Source of the DNA: GCA-2731375 sp964507245
GTDB lineage: Bacteria; Pseudomonadota; Alphaproteobacteria; GCA-2731375
Direction of reading: 5' to 3'
Assembly (NCBI GenBank): GCA_964507245.1
Contig: CAZDQC010000084.1
Span: 1-15,054 of the forward strand
Length of the DNA stretch: 15,054 nucleotides
In this document: positions 14,863-15,054 of the stretch, piece by piece
How positions within the stretch are numbered: the stretch's first letter is position 1
Layout of the letters: each line of letters starts with the position of its first letter
The notes under the pieces: model-generated
Databases searched by the model: none
Told to the model about the DNA's origin: nothing
Seen by the model: only the letters and a program-made list of their open reading frames with translations
Translations under genes and position numbers: made by a program

Positions 14863-15054
14863 TCAGGCACCATTAGCCAATCGACCCTTAATCAGGGTCC
14901 CGGGGAATTTGCCCGTGGCAGCGCCATCTTTGAAGGTGACGTAGCCATTGACGACGGTTGCGTGAATGCCCTCGGCCTTTTGCACCAATCGGCGGGCGCC
15001 TCCCGGAAGATCTTGTTCCACTGTTGGCAGGCACGGCCGCACCTCGGCCTCATC
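14863..15054 (-). CDS. Amidohydrolase (N-acyl-D-amino-acid deacylase-like), C-terminal fragment
   Basis: Only the last 63 residues lie in the window; the gene runs off its right edge and is cut by it, not broken. The tail reads LPGGARRLVQKAEGIHATVV, then NGYVTFKDGAATGKFPGTLI and KGRLANGA before TGA (complement of 14863-14865). The pattern A-x-x-V-N-G-x-x-x-x-x-D-G-x-x-T-G-x-x-P-G is characteristic of the C-terminal beta-sandwich segment of metal-dependent amidohydrolases of the D-aminoacylase/amidohydrolase-3 group. Catalytic residues lie outside the window, so the substrate is open. It converges on the MFS gene across 178 nt. Confidence 0.75.
   Translation of the reverse strand, partial: DEAEVRPCLPTVEQDLPGGARRLVQKAEGIHATVVNGYVTFKDGAATGKFPGTLIKGRLANGA

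Overview
The window looks like chromosomal DNA of a Gram-negative proteobacterium of moderate GC content. The protein styles (NudC, FadB/FadJ-type multifunctional enzyme, class III CoA-transferase, PimC/FadE-type dehydrogenase) suggest Alphaproteobacteria, perhaps Rhodospirillales-like. That placement is inference; there is no rRNA or other phylogenetic marker here. Genes are dense and mostly catabolic. I see no mobile element, tRNA, rRNA or CRISPR.

Layout. (1) 23-1572, plus strand: a two-gene operon. The first gene is an AhpD/carboxymuconolactone-decarboxylase (CMD)-family protein whose frame is interrupted by one in-frame TGA at 758-760. The TGA sits exactly at the second Cys of the AhpD active-site motif CxxCxxxH, giving C-Y-Y-(TGA)-T-T-S-H. 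The frame stays open to 1117, and a bacterial-SECIS-like hairpin follows the TGA. I read it as one 364-residue selenoprotein that ordinary gene calling would split in two. The second gene overlaps it by ATGA and encodes a small flavodoxin-fold reductase-like protein. (2) 5808 down to 1621, minus strand: a compact beta-oxidation operon of thiolase, multifunctional enoyl-CoA hydratase/3-hydroxyacyl-CoA dehydrogenase, and a second hydratase/isomerase-family protein, with gaps of 11 and 7 nt. (3) 6917 down to 5979, minus strand: NudC-like NADH pyrophosphatase. (4) 7110-10241, plus strand: class III CoA-transferase, transglutaminase-like protein and acyl-CoA dehydrogenase, closely spaced. (5) 11449 down to 10406, minus strand: APH-fold phosphotransferase of the kind found in acyl-CoA catabolism. 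(6) 11916-12995, plus strand: luciferase-like flavin monooxygenase. (7) 13425-14684, plus strand: MFS transporter, with repeats and a palindrome in its upstream region. (8) 15054 down to 14863, minus strand: C-terminal end of an amidohydrolase that continues beyond the window.

How they may fit together. A carboxylic acid could be imported by the MFS protein, oxygenated by the flavin monooxygenase, activated by the CoA-transferase, desaturated by the acyl-CoA dehydrogenase, and finished by hydratase, dehydrogenase and thiolase. The APH-fold protein could phosphorylate a hydroxyacyl-CoA. The substrate cannot be read from the sequence. The selenoprotein/flavoprotein pair looks like a separate thiol/selenol redox module.
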